NCBI GenBank assembly: GCA_964036665.1
Contig: OZ038529.1
Span: 25,368,060-25,432,059, forward strand
Source: Gordius sp. MW1
Taxonomy: Eukaryota > Nematomorpha > Gordioida > Gordea > Gordiidae
Direction of reading: 5' to 3'
Length of the DNA: 64,000 nucleotides
Under the pieces are notes generated by a model. That model did no database searches. It was not told the DNA's origin and was given only the letters and a program-made list of their open reading frames with translations. Positions 12,915 to 26,072 of this stretch are shown in pieces. Each line of letters opens with the position of its first letter. Positions within the stretch are counted from its first letter, which is position 1. A program made the position numbers and the translations under genes.

Positions 12915-13185
12915 TCAAAACTCATTCTGGCTCCTGGCACAGGGGCCTAGATCAAGGATATGGCTTCTATATGTCTCTCTTAGATAAATAAAAAGTTTAA
13001 AATTGAAATGTTTAGAGAGAGTCTCTGAACAATTCATCCTACGCAAAAATCTTAGGCTTTGTTCATATTTCTCAATGGCCCTATATATACAAGAAGTCCA
13101 CCTTCTCAACGCGGCACCCAATATGTAGCTTTCATATAACGCGTTAGGGAGATTAGAAAAATAACGTGGGGTAAATATTTAACTA
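12915..13185 (-). other. Possible coding fragment, unidentified
   Basis: The minus strand is open from about 13185 to a TGA at 12915. The translation (LPNALYESYILGAALRRW, then a charged Arg/Glu-rich part) reads like real protein and codon use is less AT-driven than the surroundings. I do not recognise it. It could be an exon of an unknown gene or a LINE remnant. Confidence 0.25.
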
Positions 13186-13636
13186 GATTTTCCGTCTCAT
13201 CCATGTCTTTATTAAAATTGGCAATATGCCTCTTATTTACCACTTTAATATGTCACGTACAAACAAAAAAACGATAAAGCATTTTATATAGATTTATAAA
13301 AAATATAACCTGAGTTATTATTAAGAAAGTATACTAAAAGGCTCTAAATTAAATAGATTTATCCCCGTAACAGTAATTGGAGTTTTGTTGAAGGAAGATT
13401 TCAACATATTTGGAACTTGTTTTTTATCGTAAACCGTTCATTTGGTTATTAATGCAGGAATCAAGCAAGGATTAACTAATGTTATTTTAAACAATGGATT
13501 TATTTGAGTATTATTACATGCTTGTATTTAGTCGTAAATCTAATTTAAAAAGAAAAATTATATAAGAATTTTTAAGGTATTTATAAGTATTTTATTCCTA
13601 TGCAACTATTTTTGCTTACGCCATTGTATCATTTTT

Positions 13637-15651
13637 AATTGATATGCAATTTATGGGCTCGCTTTTTGTTGTCCGTCCGTTGTCCGTTGTCCGTCCAAAG
13701 TTCTGACTTGCTGGTTCGATACCCGGAGAGGACAAATTTTATTTTTTTTAAATTAAAATAATATATTGCTCTTGTTAATACCATTGATAATAAGACTTTT
13801 TGGCCGTCCGCTGGCTACGGACCAATGAAAAGAATGACCATTGGCCAAATCGTGATTCGAAATTTTTTTTCGTTTTTGAATTGGTATATTAGGTTAACAT
13901 TGATAACTACCCTATGCCCTCCCCTAAAAGAGCCTATGCCTCTACTGATATGGGTCCCTGTGCCGCCCTCCCTACAAAAGCCTATGCCTCTACTGATGTG
14001 GGTTCGGATCCCGGCAAGGGCAAATTGTTAATTGCTGGTTCGATACCCGGAGAGGCCAATTTTTTTTTTAATTAAATAAATATATTGTTCTTGTTAATAC
14101 CATTGATTATATGACTTTTTGACCGTGTCCTGGCTACTGACCAATGAAAAAAATGACCATTGGCCAAATTGTGAATCAAAATTTTTTTTCGTCTCTTATA
14201 TATTTATATCCTTCTGGCTACTGACAGGACCATTTGCCAAAGTGTAGCAAATTTTTTTCTTCTTTATTATAAATATAGGCAATTTGGCCGTTCGCTAGCT
14301 ACTGACCAATAAAAAAGGGATCCATTTTTAATTTACAGATTATTTAATTCAATTTAATCATTTTTTTTAATTAGTGCTAAAGTCTTTAATTAATTTTTAC
14401 CGTACCTTCTCAAGATTTTATTATTTATTTATATTATATACTAATACAATTAAAAATGATATGTGTATTATTTTGAAGTATAAGCTTAATCATAGTTATT
14501 TACTAAACTTTACAATCCTAAACATTAAAAACAATATATTAAGTTTATAGTGTAAAATAAAATGTATATTTATTTACTAAACTTGACAATACTAAACATT
14601 AATAATTATAATAAAAAAAGCTTATCATCCTTCAAAATATTTTTTATCATATTATTAAACTCCCCAAAATTATGTCTTTGTTCATATAATACATTTTTTT
14701 AATCGATTTTTTCAAGCATACTCAGAGAGTATAAAGAATTGTATCCATGAAACGTAAATCGCCTATTTGGACAGAAAAAAGGGTGGGGTGATGTTGTAGC
14801 GCGTATGAAGTCGAAGCCTAACTGTGAGGGAGGGGAAGCAGTTACCAAATTTCAACTCATATCGAACTTGTTAATACACTTCTTAACCTATATTTTAATC
14901 TAACCCATTTATCGATTTTTTAATTTAGACAAGTTTTATTTTAGGATTTGAAATGTATCTGACTTGCTGGTTCGATACCCGGAAGGGGGCAAATTTTTTT
15001 TAATTAAATTAATATATTGTTCTTGTTAATACCCTTGATAATATGACTTTTTGACCGTGTCCTGGCTACTGACCAATGAAAAAAATGACCATTGGCCAAA
15101 TTATAAATCAAATTTTTTTCGTTTTTGAATTGGTTTATTAGGTTAACATTGATAAATACCCTATGGCCCCCCCCCCCACAAGAGCCTATGCCTCTACTGA
15201 TATGGGTCCCTGTGCCCCTACAAAGGCTTATGCCTCTAATGATGTGGGTGGGAATTCCGGCGAGGGCAAATTTTTTTTATTTTTATTATTTAATTAATAT
15301 ATTGTTGTTAATACCATTGATAATATGACTTTTTGGTCGTCCGCTGGCTACTGACCAATGAACAAAATGACCATTGGCCAAAGTGAGATTAAAATCGGTT
15401 TTTTTCTTGATTATAATTATAGGCTAGTTATTTGGCTGTCTGCTAACCATTAGAAATCGCTACTATCATTTTGCATATAATACCCCCCTATAGGCATTCT
15501 CGCCCCTACCCACCTTCTCGTCCATAAATTGCATAGCAAATATGCTACTTTTATACGGAGTATAGATGAGTTTCGTTCCCCCTCCCCTTCCCCCCCCCCC
15601 TTTCCTTCCCCTCCTCCCCTTCCTCCTTTCCACGAGAGCCGAAGGCTCGAG
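13637..15651 (+). mobile_element. Element ABC, copy A
   Basis: Starts with a short palindrome (AATTGATATGCAATT here; AATTGCTATGCAATT in other copies), then TATGGGCTCGC and GTCCGTCC repeats. The body alternates AT-rich linkers with hairpin-forming units (GACCAATGAAAAAAATGACC with ATTGG; near 13822, 14138, 15075, 15354). It also has tRNA T-arm-like motifs (GGTTCGATACCCGG at 13713, GGTTCGGATCCCGG at 14001, GGTTCGATACCCGG at 14037 and 14969), most followed by T-runs. Toward the right end come a reverse copy of the 5' module (about 15515-15540), a pyrimidine block (15578-15630) and the terminal hairpin AGCC-GAA-GGCT (15637-15650). No protein frame. Noncoding and nonautonomous; class unknown. Confidence 0.7.
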
Positions 15652-15811
15652 TTTTAATTTATATAGCCTGGCTACTAAATAAAGAAATAACTATTTATTG
15701 GTATTTTACAATTAGACCACAATGTTTTAAGATAAAGATTTAATAATAAATATTTTAAAAGTAAACAAATGGTTTTTAGATAGTGTAATTTTGTAATTTC
15801 AAAGAATCAAT

Positions 15812-17946
15812 TTAATTCTTTGCAATAGTTGAAGTAATCCAATTTGAAAACTGAGATATTTTCGTGTAAACACCAGGTTTGGTTCCACAACCTTGTCCAA
15901 AAGAAGTAACACCTTCTAGTACCCATTTCGATGCTCTGTTACATAAAAGTGGACCACCAGAATCACCCTAAAGTATGAATTGTAAAACTTTAAATCTCGC
16001 TACTTAATAAAATTATAAAAAAAAATGTTTAAAGTACAAAATATGCATAAATATATGTATAAACCCTACTTATAAATTAAGTGTTTATTGATTAAAAATA
16101 AATATTTATTAAAGAAAACCCGTTCAATAAACAAAAAATGCACTTAATAATATTATATATATGTAGAAAATATGAATTTGTTGATATGACAAACCTGGCA
16201 ACTGTCAACTCCACCTTCATCGAAACCCGCACAAAACATATTATCCGTTATTTGTCCGCCATAAATTTGTGAACTATTGCATTTTTGTGTATCGTAAGTG
16301 GTTAAACAAACTTGATTTAATGCCCCATCTTTACCCTGTCCTATAAATATATATATATTTATAAGCTTACTGAAATGTATTTATATTGTTAAACAACATT
16401 TACTATTATTATTGCTAAATTAATTTAAACATAAACCTAAGGTGTCGCCCCATCCAGCTAAGCAGCAATATAAATCAATTTGACCCGCCTTTTTATCACT
16501 TTGAATGGTAACAGCCTTAATGAGACTATTAAGAGGCACCTGTTGAAAAAACATTTTTTATACGTTTTTTATATTTTAACACAAATGTTGACAATTTACA
16601 CATAAGTTTAATATAAATATAAAAGTATTAATTTTTGCTTACTTTCTTCATGAGCTTAATCAATGATACGTCAGAATCAAATCTCTTGGCTTTCCCATAA
16701 TTTGGATGAGTTATTATTTTTGAGACATTTCTTATAACGATTTTACTTTCAGCGCCATCTTTATTTTGCCTTCCCAGCTCAACAGTATATAGCACAGTTC
16801 TCAATCTGTAATTTTGTAATTCAATTTTCAGTATAATATAAACCCATTTAAAAATTGTTCAATAATTGTATTTTAACACCGAATTATTATATTTTTCAAA
16901 TGATTGCTGGCATCCATGGTAGATCGCTTAATTGAATACGATTCTTATAGCCTCTTAATATTTATATTCAGGAAAATTTGGAAAATAAATCATAGTTTTT
17001 ACTAAAGAATATACTTTAATTTAAATTTCACAAATAGGCATTTATTATCTTAAAAAATTATTTTAAATCTTACCTTAATCGCATTCGTTTTTTAATGAGG
17101 AGGATCTTTTTAATGTAAATTTATATATATTCCTGAGATATAACCTTTATCGAAGAATTTAGATTTAGAACAATTCCATGACTTAAGTGAGCATATAAAT
17201 GTTTTATTGGGATTTTAACCAATGTTATTGTGGTGTCCTCCACCCCCTTACGCCCTACCCCCTTACTTGTGCGTTATCCAAAATTTATATATTCATTTAC
17301 CCCCCCCCCCACCCCCCCCCCCCCCCCCCCACACATACGCCTAAATTTTACTCTACGCTTGTTTATGATGAGTCACTTTGATGAGTCACGTTTTGTTAGT
17401 ATCTCTACCAATCTTTATCGATTTTTATTACCCTTTTTTATAATATTAGTGCATCGCTTATATATATATTTTTTTCTTGAGTAATTATGATTCGGAAAAA
17501 ATGTAACTTTCAATACCAGGAAATTCAATTAACTATCGCGCGCGCGCGGGTATTTCGCGCGGATATTAAATATAATAAATGGATTAATTTATGGGTACAA
17601 TTGAACAAAACATAATTACCCCTTTTACCTCAATAAGTCCTTTAATTCTATTATGACGGTTTTATTAGTTATAAAGTAATTTTAACACTCCTATATTATT
17701 ATGTATATGCTTGTGTTTGTAATACCCTGGGAAGCAGTGGGCAGCGCTTAATAACCATTCTTGATTTAATATAGCAGCTCCACATAATTCTCTGTCCCTA
17801 AATCTGATCTGAGCTAACCAAGGAACATCTTGATGGTTTATTTCGATTCCACCGACTACCAGGGTTCTAATGGGTTCTGTCACACCGGACAGACCCAAAA
17901 CGCCTAGCCATATATTAAAAATAATGCTAAAAATTAAATTATTCAT
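15812..17946 (-). CDS. Trypsin-like S1 serine protease, copy 2 (complete)
   Basis: Complete secreted S1 protease, 262 residues. Exons: 17726-17946, 16643-16805, 16437-16539, 16195-16340, 15812-15967; the sum is 789 bases and all phases agree. The N-terminus is a hydrophobic signal peptide (about residues 1-21). Catalytic triad: H70 (SAAHC), D119 (FDSDVSL) and S214 (GDSGGP). D208, six residues before the serine, predicts Lys/Arg specificity, and the cysteines for the C42-C58, C168-C182 and C191-C220 pairs (chymotrypsin numbering) are present. The expected R/K just before the mature VVGG is displaced: the sequence is R-T-L-VVGG, whereas copies 1 and 3 have K directly before. Signal peptide and protease start share one exon, unlike the other copies. 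An AATAAA (minus) lies near 15693-15698. Confidence 0.93.
17290..17332. repeat. Poly-C tract
   Basis: Nearly uninterrupted C-run of about 35 bases with one A, upstream of protease copy 2 exon 2 (intron 1). Likely length-variable. Confidence 0.75.
17536..17549. repeat. Short (CG)n tract
   Basis: ATCGCGCGCGCGCGGG inside intron 1 of protease copy 2, with a second CGCGCG at about 17555. Alternating CG is rare in such AT-rich DNA. Confidence 0.75.
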
Positions 17947-18969
17947 TTAAAAGTTTTATTAACCTCTCAAAACTGGGGTTCGTGAGCTTTATGCCAAAAG
18001 TTATAATTATTAAATTAAAAAATATTGATACCCTTCTAACTTGGTCTAATTTACGCTTATAGCACGGGTGTGTATTGTCAAATAAAATATTTTATTTTTA
18101 ATGGTTTACAGCCTGTCAGCTAGTAATATTAGACATGTTTATATAAGTTTGCTCATTTGATTTTCTTTATGATTTATTTTAAGATCTAATTTATGAATTA
18201 AAAAGAGCATGTAATAATTATTTTCCATAAGCGATCAATATTTAGGAGTCTGCTTAGCTTGGTGTAAAGGTGACAAAAATACAATATTATTTCTAAAAAT
18301 TTAATTGTAATTTTATACATTACGTAAAATCTGTTGAATTCTAAATATCAACATAGAGCCAATAAAAAATTAAACTTAACCACAATCATTCTTTTGACTT
18401 CTCTTTATCTAACTTTTAAATTTTAATATACAATAATGGAAAAATAAATTCTTACATTTCTATCAAATTACATATTTTTACCTTTCAACAAAAGATGGCA
18501 GCATAAGAATAAAATTTTTAAATTATATGATTTTTCGAATATATTGCTAAGTTTATTCATTTTTGAAAACAGTTTTCAAGGTCGATCTTTAAAATTTGGC
18601 TTGTACATTAGTGTTCGGACATAAAGATGTCAATAATTGGTATGTCAAATATGACATTGGTTAAAAACCTAATTATAGTACAAAAAATTAATATCTATAT
18701 TTGAATGTACCTCTTAATAATAATTCTGTAACCTAAGAAAACAACTTTCTATAATGTTAATGTACGCGGTATAAATAAATATACAAGAATCTTGATTTCA
18801 TCACAATAAGAGATATGCAAAAACCTATGGTTTAAAAACAATTTCACCATTATATTGCTATAAAAACGAAATTTTTATTTTATTCCATAGTCATAAAAGG
18901 TACAAAAAAAGATTTTTTCCGATGAAAAGCGATGGGTTTACACATAACAAAATAAATTTTGAGCCTAAT
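17947..18969. other. Spacer between protease copies 2 and 3
   Basis: About 1 kb of AT-rich sequence with no reading frame or repeat recognised. It holds the 5' flank of copy 2 and 3' flank of copy 3, including an AATAAA (minus) near 18878-18883. Confidence 0.5.
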
Positions 18970-21094
<2,125 letters not shown>

Positions 21095-21373
21095 CTATGA
21101 ATAGATAATAAAAAATTAAAGTAAATATATTAGAAAATTCATCTTTCCGACTAATAAATTACTAAAATAAAATGTTTATTCATCAGTTAAATCTCTCGAT
21201 TAATAGTTTGAGCCAATTATTGCTCAACTAAATCTTTATTGACGGACATACACTTCACCAATCTGGTTAAAGATTTTGTTAAATTACGGCTAAAATTTTA
21301 AAAAATCTAGATTTTGCCCTCCCTAAATCATTATAGCCCCCTTCTAATTCCAATCCTTATGTAATGCTTATAG

Positions 21374-21523
21374 CAGGCGCGTAGCCAGGATTTTCTCTGG
21401 GGGGGGGCAAATTATAAATTTTTTTTGTAACATTATTTAAAAAAACAAAATAAACATTTGATATTTTTTTTCGGGGGGGGGGGGATTTCCCGTTTCCCCC
21501 CCCCCCGTCTGGCTACGCCACTG
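21374..21523. mobile_element. CGTAGCC-ended hAT MITE with 8-bp duplication
   Basis: CAGGCGCGTAGCCAGG at the left and TCTGGCTACGCCACTG at the right form the inverted ends. The flanks GCTTATAG and GCTCATAG match at 7 of 8 positions, supporting hAT assignment for this whole small family. Long G- and C-runs lie just inside the ends. Confidence 0.75.
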
Positions 21524-21990
21524 GCTCATAGCAAATTTACATATTAATAAATTAAAACTTAATTTTATTGTTATTAATATATTAGAAAACAAACTTATTG
21601 CCTAGAAGATGATAGTTTTATGTTAAATGCTTTAAATATATCGCATAATACGGGATTGCTTGCAAACCAGAGATAAAAATGAATATATAGATATTTTAGG
21701 CGAATTGTATCTAAATAATACAAGCATCCATAAAAGAGTTTTTAAGAAAGCATTTTTAATAAATTGCTGCTACAGCATGGCTACAGCATATCTGAAATTT
21801 AATTAAAATAGATGTTTTTAATCATAAAAATAATTGTAAGACCCTTAATCAGATACTAACTCTAGTACTTGCATAAACTAAAAAGATCATATAATTTAAA
21901 AAATTAGCCATATTTTGGTTTTATAGCATACAGTAAAAATATTTTATATAACAAACTTGATTAACAAACATTATAGAACATAAACTTAAA
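21524..21990. other. AT-rich spacer, nothing seen
   Basis: Noncoding sequence between the MITE and element ABC copy B; no feature supported. Confidence 0.45.
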
Positions 21991-23612
21991 GCAGGGCCTT
22001 CGGCTCTGGTGGGAAGGGGGAGGGGAAAGGGGAGGGGGGAAGGGGAGGGGGGAGGGAGGTGCAGGAGGGAAAGGGAACGTAACTCATCTATATTCCGTAT
22101 AGACGTAGCATATTCGCTATGCAATTCATGAGCGAGAAAGGTGGGAAGCGAAAATGCCTATGGGGGGGGGGGGGTGGTATAAAATGCAAAATAATTAGTT
22201 ATTTACTTACAAATATTTAAAAAGTTAAATTTTTGTACGACCTACTATAAAACCTTTATTAATACTTTATTTATTGAGGAATTGGTTTTCTTTCATTCAT
22301 TCTTATTTATTAACTTCTAAATTAATCAAAATGACGAAAGGAACGCAAATAGAGGGTATGACCTTGAAAAAGCCAATGTACAACTTTCAATTTAGAGTTT
22401 TTTTTGGTACTGTTTTAATTTAAACAAATTGGTGTAGGCTACCCATAATTTGAATTCTGACTATAGACTCTATTCAAATCATGCTCATATGTATAGTATA
22501 AATAAGATATTAAAAAAACGAAAAAAATTTCTAATCGGACCTTGGCCATTAGATTTTTTCCATCACTTTGGTCAGTGGTCATTTTTTCGAATGGTCAGCA
22601 GACAGCCAGCCAATAATTATAATCCAGAGAAAAAATTTGATTAATCTCACTTTGACCAGTGGTCATTTTTTTTATTGGTCAGTAGCCAGCAAAAAATAGC
22701 CTATATTTGAAATATAAAAAAAAAATTGATACACTTTGGCCAATGGTCATTTTTTTATTGGTCAGTAGCCAGGACACGGTTAAAAAGGATATAAATACAT
22801 AAGAGGCGAAAAAAATTTCGATTTACAATTTGGCCAATGGTCATTTTATTCATTGGTCAGTAGCCAGGACACTATCAAAAAGTCATATTATCAATGGTAT
22901 TAACAAGAACAATATATTAATTTAAAAAAAAATAAAAAAAAATTGCCCTCTCAGGATTCGAACCCACATCAGTAGAGGCATGCCTTTGTAGGGGGGGGGG
23001 CACAGGGACCCATATCAGTAGATGCATAGACCCTTGTAGGGGGGCATAGGTAATTATCAATGTTAACCTAATATAGTAATTCAAAAAACGAAAAAAAGAA
23101 TTTCGTATCACAATTGGGCCAATGGTCATTTTTTTCATTGGTCAGTAGCCAGGACACGGTCAAAAAGTCATATTATCAATGGTATTAACAAAAACAATAT
23201 ATTAATCAAAAAAAATAATATTTTCTATGGTATTAACAAGAACAATATATTAATTAAAAAAAAATTGCCCTCGCCGGGATTCGTTGTAGGGGGGGGACAC
23301 AGGGACCCATATTAGTAAAGGCATAACCCTTGTAGGGGGGCATGGGTAATTATCAATGTTAACCTAATATAGCAACTCAAAAAACTAAAAAAAAATTTCG
23401 ATTCACAATTTGGCCAATGGTTTTTTTTATTGGTCAGTAGCACGACACGGTCAAAGTCATATTATCAATGGTATTAACAAGAACAATATATTAATTTAAT
23501 TTAAAAAAAAATTTGCCCTCTCCGGGATTCGAACCAAATTAAGATACATGTTGGACGGACGGACGGACGGACGGGGACAACGAAAAGCGAGCCCATAAAT
23601 TGCTTAGCAGTT
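21991..23612 (-). mobile_element. Element ABC, copy B
   Basis: Reverse-orientation copy. Its 5' end is at the high coordinate (23585-23612: complement of AACTGCTAAGCAATTTATGG and GCTCGC, then GTCCGTCC repeats at 23555-23580). It contains perfect T-arm-like GGTTCGAATCCCGG (complement of 23522-23535) and GGGTTCGAATCCTGA (near 22954-22966). Several ACCAATG...CATTGG hairpin units lie near 22660, 22742, 22835, 23120 and 23410, before a purine block (22015-22075 as written) and the terminal hairpin (21993-22008, AGAGCC-GAA-GGCCCT on the element strand). No protein frame. Confidence 0.7.
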
Positions 23613-25316
23613 AATACCTAACATATAACTATTAAGCTAGTTAGATTTGAAAATGAACAAATTAAATTCAAAAAAAAAACAAATATTTTTTATAAAAATA
23701 ATAAATGATTCATAACCATTAAAATTAATTTAGAATCGATAAAATAGTACAAATTAATCAAACCAAATTATACAGTAAATAATCACCTTTTAATATATTA
23801 GCAAATTGGCATAGAGTGAAGAGATGTATTATATATAGCCTCCGGCGAGTATTTAATAATATTTTCATATTTTGGAATGCAAGTAAAACTCTTGAGCGAA
23901 ATACAATTTCAAGGTCCTTTTCAAAATTTTGGCAAGAGACGTTCTCTTAGCATTTAATCATTCGGTTTTTAACAGACATTAAAAATGTGGCATAGAAGTG
24001 CGCGCGCTACTTTTAAAACCCTCTATATATATTTTAAATCTATAAATTTTTTTAAAGAGTAATAAGTTTTCTGTAATAAGTATAAATGCTCGTATAAAGC
24101 TCTTAACATTAATGTACATGTGATAAAATTAATAATGTCGAGGTATTAACTATCCTATTTTTCTATCCCTTACGAGCAAATTTCTATTGTGCTTGTTTTT
24201 AACTATAAAAAAATCAAACGTCTTCCTATTTCTTTAAATAACTATTAAGTGTCCCTTTTAACATTTAAAAGAGTGGGTGTGGTTATGGAACAGAAGATCG
24301 TGGTTGCGTTGAGGTCAGTTTTTCTAAATGCTGTCCCAACCCTAACCAGGCCCAAGATGGTTTACTGATCTTTTGTTTACTTTTAAAATTTTGGGCTGGT
24401 TAACCCAAACGGTAATTTGTGTTTAATTTCCCTTATTATACCGTTCGATACATGATAAATACATATATTAATGCAAAATTTATTAAATGCACGTTATATG
24501 AAACTTGACAATCGCATAGCGATAGGAATTAAAATGCATAAATAGTATGACAAGGCTGTATAAACTATAAAGTATATTGTTAAAGTGACAGCTACACGTT
24601 GTTATTGCATAAATAATCTTCATGCCCTGCCTCCTCATGGGTTATTAATATCTTGAACCGCTTGTTGTCTGCCCTCAAATGGGGTAAAATTGGGTGGATT
24701 TTCGGCATATGGGTTGGTGCGAATTGCAAAACTAGATAGGTCTAAAAATAATGTTATTTATTTATACATATGTTAACATCATGAAATAGAAGATTATAAA
24801 GTTTAAATAACTAACGCCATATATATTTACAAGTAGCCAATTTAATAAAGCACACGTGCTTTGTTAGTTAAGAATGTGTTATTCGTGTCTAGGTTAAAGC
24901 CTTAAACAGCCTAAACGTGTCCATCTCGATTAAAAAAGATATAAAGAAATTAATCAATTTTATCCCCATTACCGATTTTCGCATTTCTGTAATGCCCAGT
25001 TTAAATGTAAATATCAAATCTCTAAATTAATTTGTTTACAAGACAAAATATGCTAAATTGTTTCGATCTAAAAGTGAACGTAGAGGCAAGTTTAACTTAT
25101 ATTACAAAATAAAAAACGGATCCTTCCTAAAATCTCACCCCGAGCATCTAAATCTAAAAGGACACTTGCCAGGGGTTCTTTTTATAGTGCGGTCTTCCTA
25201 GAGGACAAATTATCTCTATGTCAAATGAAAGATTTATATTTTTTTAATAGGGGTATTTTTGTAAAACAAAATGATCACCTCCTCCTCCCTCTCCCTTTTA
25301 AAAAGAATTGTTAGAA
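23613..25316. other. Intergenic, no gene recognised
   Basis: 1.7 kb of mostly AT-rich sequence without repeats or protein similarity that I can support. It includes the 3' flank of the membrane-protein exon. Confidence 0.45.
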
Positions 25317-25805
25317 TCACTCACCCCTAGGTTGAAGGGCATCACTTCGGTCCGATTGCTGCTTCTTCAATTGATGCACCCAAGTAGCAAGTCCAAACAC
25401 CGCAACTGTTCCCATCGCCAATATAACGATAACAGTCAAGAAAGCTGATTTCCAAGTGAAGCCCATCGAAGCCAAACCCGGTCCTATTTTAGCTTTAGCC
25501 TTGGCATCATCGGCAGGCATCTTGTTGTTATCGGCAATTCCTATGGCCCCCGCCACCTGGCCCGATAACAAACGAGCCTTCCTCACACGAGGCTCCACAC
25601 AAGCCCTTTGCCTATTACTGTATTCCAAGGGGTCCGGGCACCAACAAGTTTGAGTGAATCGGCTGCAAAACATTTCTCGCGAAAACATGTGACATTTTGA
25701 ATCGTCCCAACAATGGACAGTACCGAGGGGAGATAGGGTGGGTAGGATGCCACGCTTAAACATTCGCTCCCCAACTTGCAAGGCCCCCGCGTGATCCGGT
25801 TCCAT
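25317..25805 (-). CDS. Cysteine-rich single-pass membrane protein, terminal exon
   Basis: Open frame of 162 codons from an ATG at 25805 to TGA at 25317. The same frame is open, without an ATG, further upstream to about 26005 (including VRAVLRSLARRGADID just before), so the true start is probably in an unseen upstream exon. The central part has a compact cysteine pattern (C-WDDSK-C, then FC, TCWC and AC within about 45 residues), similar in spacing to EB-type cysteine-rich modules. A hydrophobic segment (SAFLTVIVILAMGTVAVFGL) near the C-terminus is a likely membrane helix, followed by a short charged tail. GC content is far above the flanks. Not recognised as a named protein. The module assignment is inference. 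Confidence 0.6.
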   Translation of the reverse strand: MEPDHAGALQVGERMFKRGILPTLSPLGTVHCWDDSKCHMFSREMFCSRFTQTCWCPDPLEYSNRQRACVEPRVRKARLLSGQVAGAIGIADNNKMPADDAKAKAKIGPGLASMGFTWKSAFLTVIVILAMGTVAVFGLATWVHQLKKQQSDRSDALQPRGE

Positions 25806-26072
25806 GGCATCAATATCGGCTCCTCTACGGGCTAAGGAACGTAGTACGGCCCTGACCCCAGATCCTAGGGGATTTAAGGTAGCTCGAGAATCTTGGAGAT
25901 TAATGGGGTTTATAAGTAGCAGAGAATAAAGAATAAAGGGACAAAAGCATTTAAATTTTAAGCGAGGACGCGAATATATTAAAGGTTGACTCGTGAGTAA
26001 ATATAATTTATACTAAAAAGTCAGCTTATAACCAGGAATAGATACCACTATAACCTTATATAAAGCATTATT

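Noticed and set aside
13980..14015. Hammerhead-ribozyme-like CTGATGTGGGTTCG motif in element ABC
   Set aside because: CTGATG is present but the conserved A9 and the GAAA after stem II are missing in all copies; a T-arm-like reading fits better.
17199..17484. Proline-rich plus-strand frames
   Set aside because: Produced by translation of a poly-C tract in an intron of protease copy 2.
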